64,000 nucleotides of DNA, from contig NC_091216.1 of NCBI RefSeq assembly GCF_040958095.1, positions 6,348,069 to 6,412,068 of the forward strand, written 5' to 3'. The notes beneath the pieces were generated by a model. The model saw only the letters and a list, made by a program, of their open reading frames with translations, made no database searches and was not told the DNA's origin. The stretch is from Procambarus clarkii. Taxonomy: Eukaryota > Arthropoda > Malacostraca > Decapoda > Cambaridae. Numbering within the stretch: the stretch's first letter is position 1; the number at the start of each line of letters is the position of its first letter. Positions 63,252 to 64,000 of the stretch are shown one piece after another. The translations under genes were made by a program, and so were the position numbers.

Positions 63252-64000
63252 ATGGAACAGCCTCCCCCACCAGCAGAACACTCACCAAGGAGGCGATTTG
63301 AGAAGGGACAGAAGAAAGTGAGCCTCAAAGCGATGTACACTAACATAGATGGAATTACAAATAAAGCAAATGAGCTTGGAGAACTGGTACTAAAGGAAAA
63401 CCCAGACATAATAGCCCTCACAGAAACAAAGATCACGAAAACGATAACAAACGCAGTGTTCCCACAGGACTATTATGTTATGAGGAAAGAGAGGGAAGGA
63501 TGAGGTGGGGGTGGTGTAGCTCTGCTGGTAAGAAAAGGCTGGGATGTTGAGGAGATTGATATTCAGGGCTGTGAAGGTTTCAGTGACTACATAGCAGGTA
63601 CTGTAACAAATGGAGGGAAAAAAATTATAGTTGTAGTCATATATAATCCACCACCAAATGACAGAAGACCTAGACAGAAATATGATAGAAACAACATGGC
63701 CACCATTAACATAGTTGAAAGAGCAGCTTCTGTTGCTAGCAGGAATGGATCTGAACTACAAATTATGGGAGACTTCAACCATGGGAAGATAGATTGGAAG
63801 AACAGAGACCCGCATGGAGGACCAGAAACATGGAGAGCTAAGCTGCTGGACGTGGCAACAAGAAACATTCTAAGCCAGAACATCAAAGAACCAACAAGAA
63901 TGAGAGGAGAAGATGAACCAGCAATGCTTGATTTGATATTTACCCTAAATGAGTGGGATATAAGGGAAGTTAAGATGGAAGCGCCCTTGGGAATGAGTGA
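63252..64000 (+). pseudogene. LINE copy B endonuclease domain, one nonsense codon, runs off the window
   Basis: Start of ORF2 of a CR1-like LINE. The endonuclease domain has AMYTNIDGITNKANELGEL, catalytic Glu in IIALTETKI, GGGVALLVRKGW, IIVVVIYNPPPNDRR, MGDFNHGKIDW (catalytic Asp and Asn present) and PAMLDLIFTLNEWDIREV, ending at the window edge at PLGMS, where SDH is expected next. The only break is TGA 63501-63503, in frame on both sides. A CGA-to-TGA transition would explain it. The ATG at 63252 is 243 bp after ORF1. This is the best-preserved protein domain in the window. Confidence 0.88.

Overview
This window looks like a repeat-dominated stretch of a large arthropod genome, most likely a decapod crustacean such as a crayfish. 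That attribution is inferred from TTAGG-type repeats, the style of the tRNA-derived SINE, the CR1-like LINEs, a Penelope-like element, huge satellites and AT/CA microsatellites. No intact host protein-coding gene was found. Everything recognisable is a mobile element, an endogenised virus-like element, or tandem repeat.

Layout. 1-892: (AT)n with two copies of a ~385-bp palindromic MITE-like repeat carrying telomere-like TTAGG/CCTAA stretches. 938-8839: a decayed Maverick/Polinton (adintovirus-like) element, all on the + strand. Its genes in order are a protein-primed family B DNA polymerase, an FtsK/HerA-type packaging ATPase, a truncated retroviral-type integrase, a probable minor capsid (penton-like) protein, a pVI-like basic protein, and a capsid N-terminus joined in frame to an adenain-like cysteine protease. 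Each gene has stops, frameshifts or truncation, so it is a genomic fossil. 8840-10080: sparse flank with facing poly(A) signals and a perfect hairpin.

10085-17715: a 51-bp satellite split by a 4.6-kb insertion (11487-16083) that has CCCAGCAAAC inverted termini and a 2-bp CA duplication and is filled with two other minisatellites. 17716-18420: the C-terminal end of a non-LTR retrotransposon (- strand). 18421-21470: giant (AT)n arrays, three more MITE copies, and islands arranged as an inverted repeat. 21867-23450: a broken Penelope-like element (- strand) with a GIY-YIG domain.

23700-28283: a 31-bp satellite (about 148 units), then 28440-50530: a 29-bp satellite (about 760 units), both with clear higher-order duplications. 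50530-56480: minisatellites, a 1016-bp solo LTR with a 5-bp target duplication, pyrimidine-rich DNA, a diverged tandem family and a dispersed repeat. 56480-64000: a nest of CR1-like LINE copies, a tRNA-derived SINE that shares the LINE 3' tail, and a full-length 5S rRNA-like sequence joined to a LINE tail (a SINE3-like chimera). The last LINE runs off the right edge.

How it fits together: the virus-like element supplies a recognisable replication/packaging/capsid set that no longer works. The LINE and SINE pair illustrates parasitic retrotransposition through a shared tail. The rest of the window is tandem amplification.
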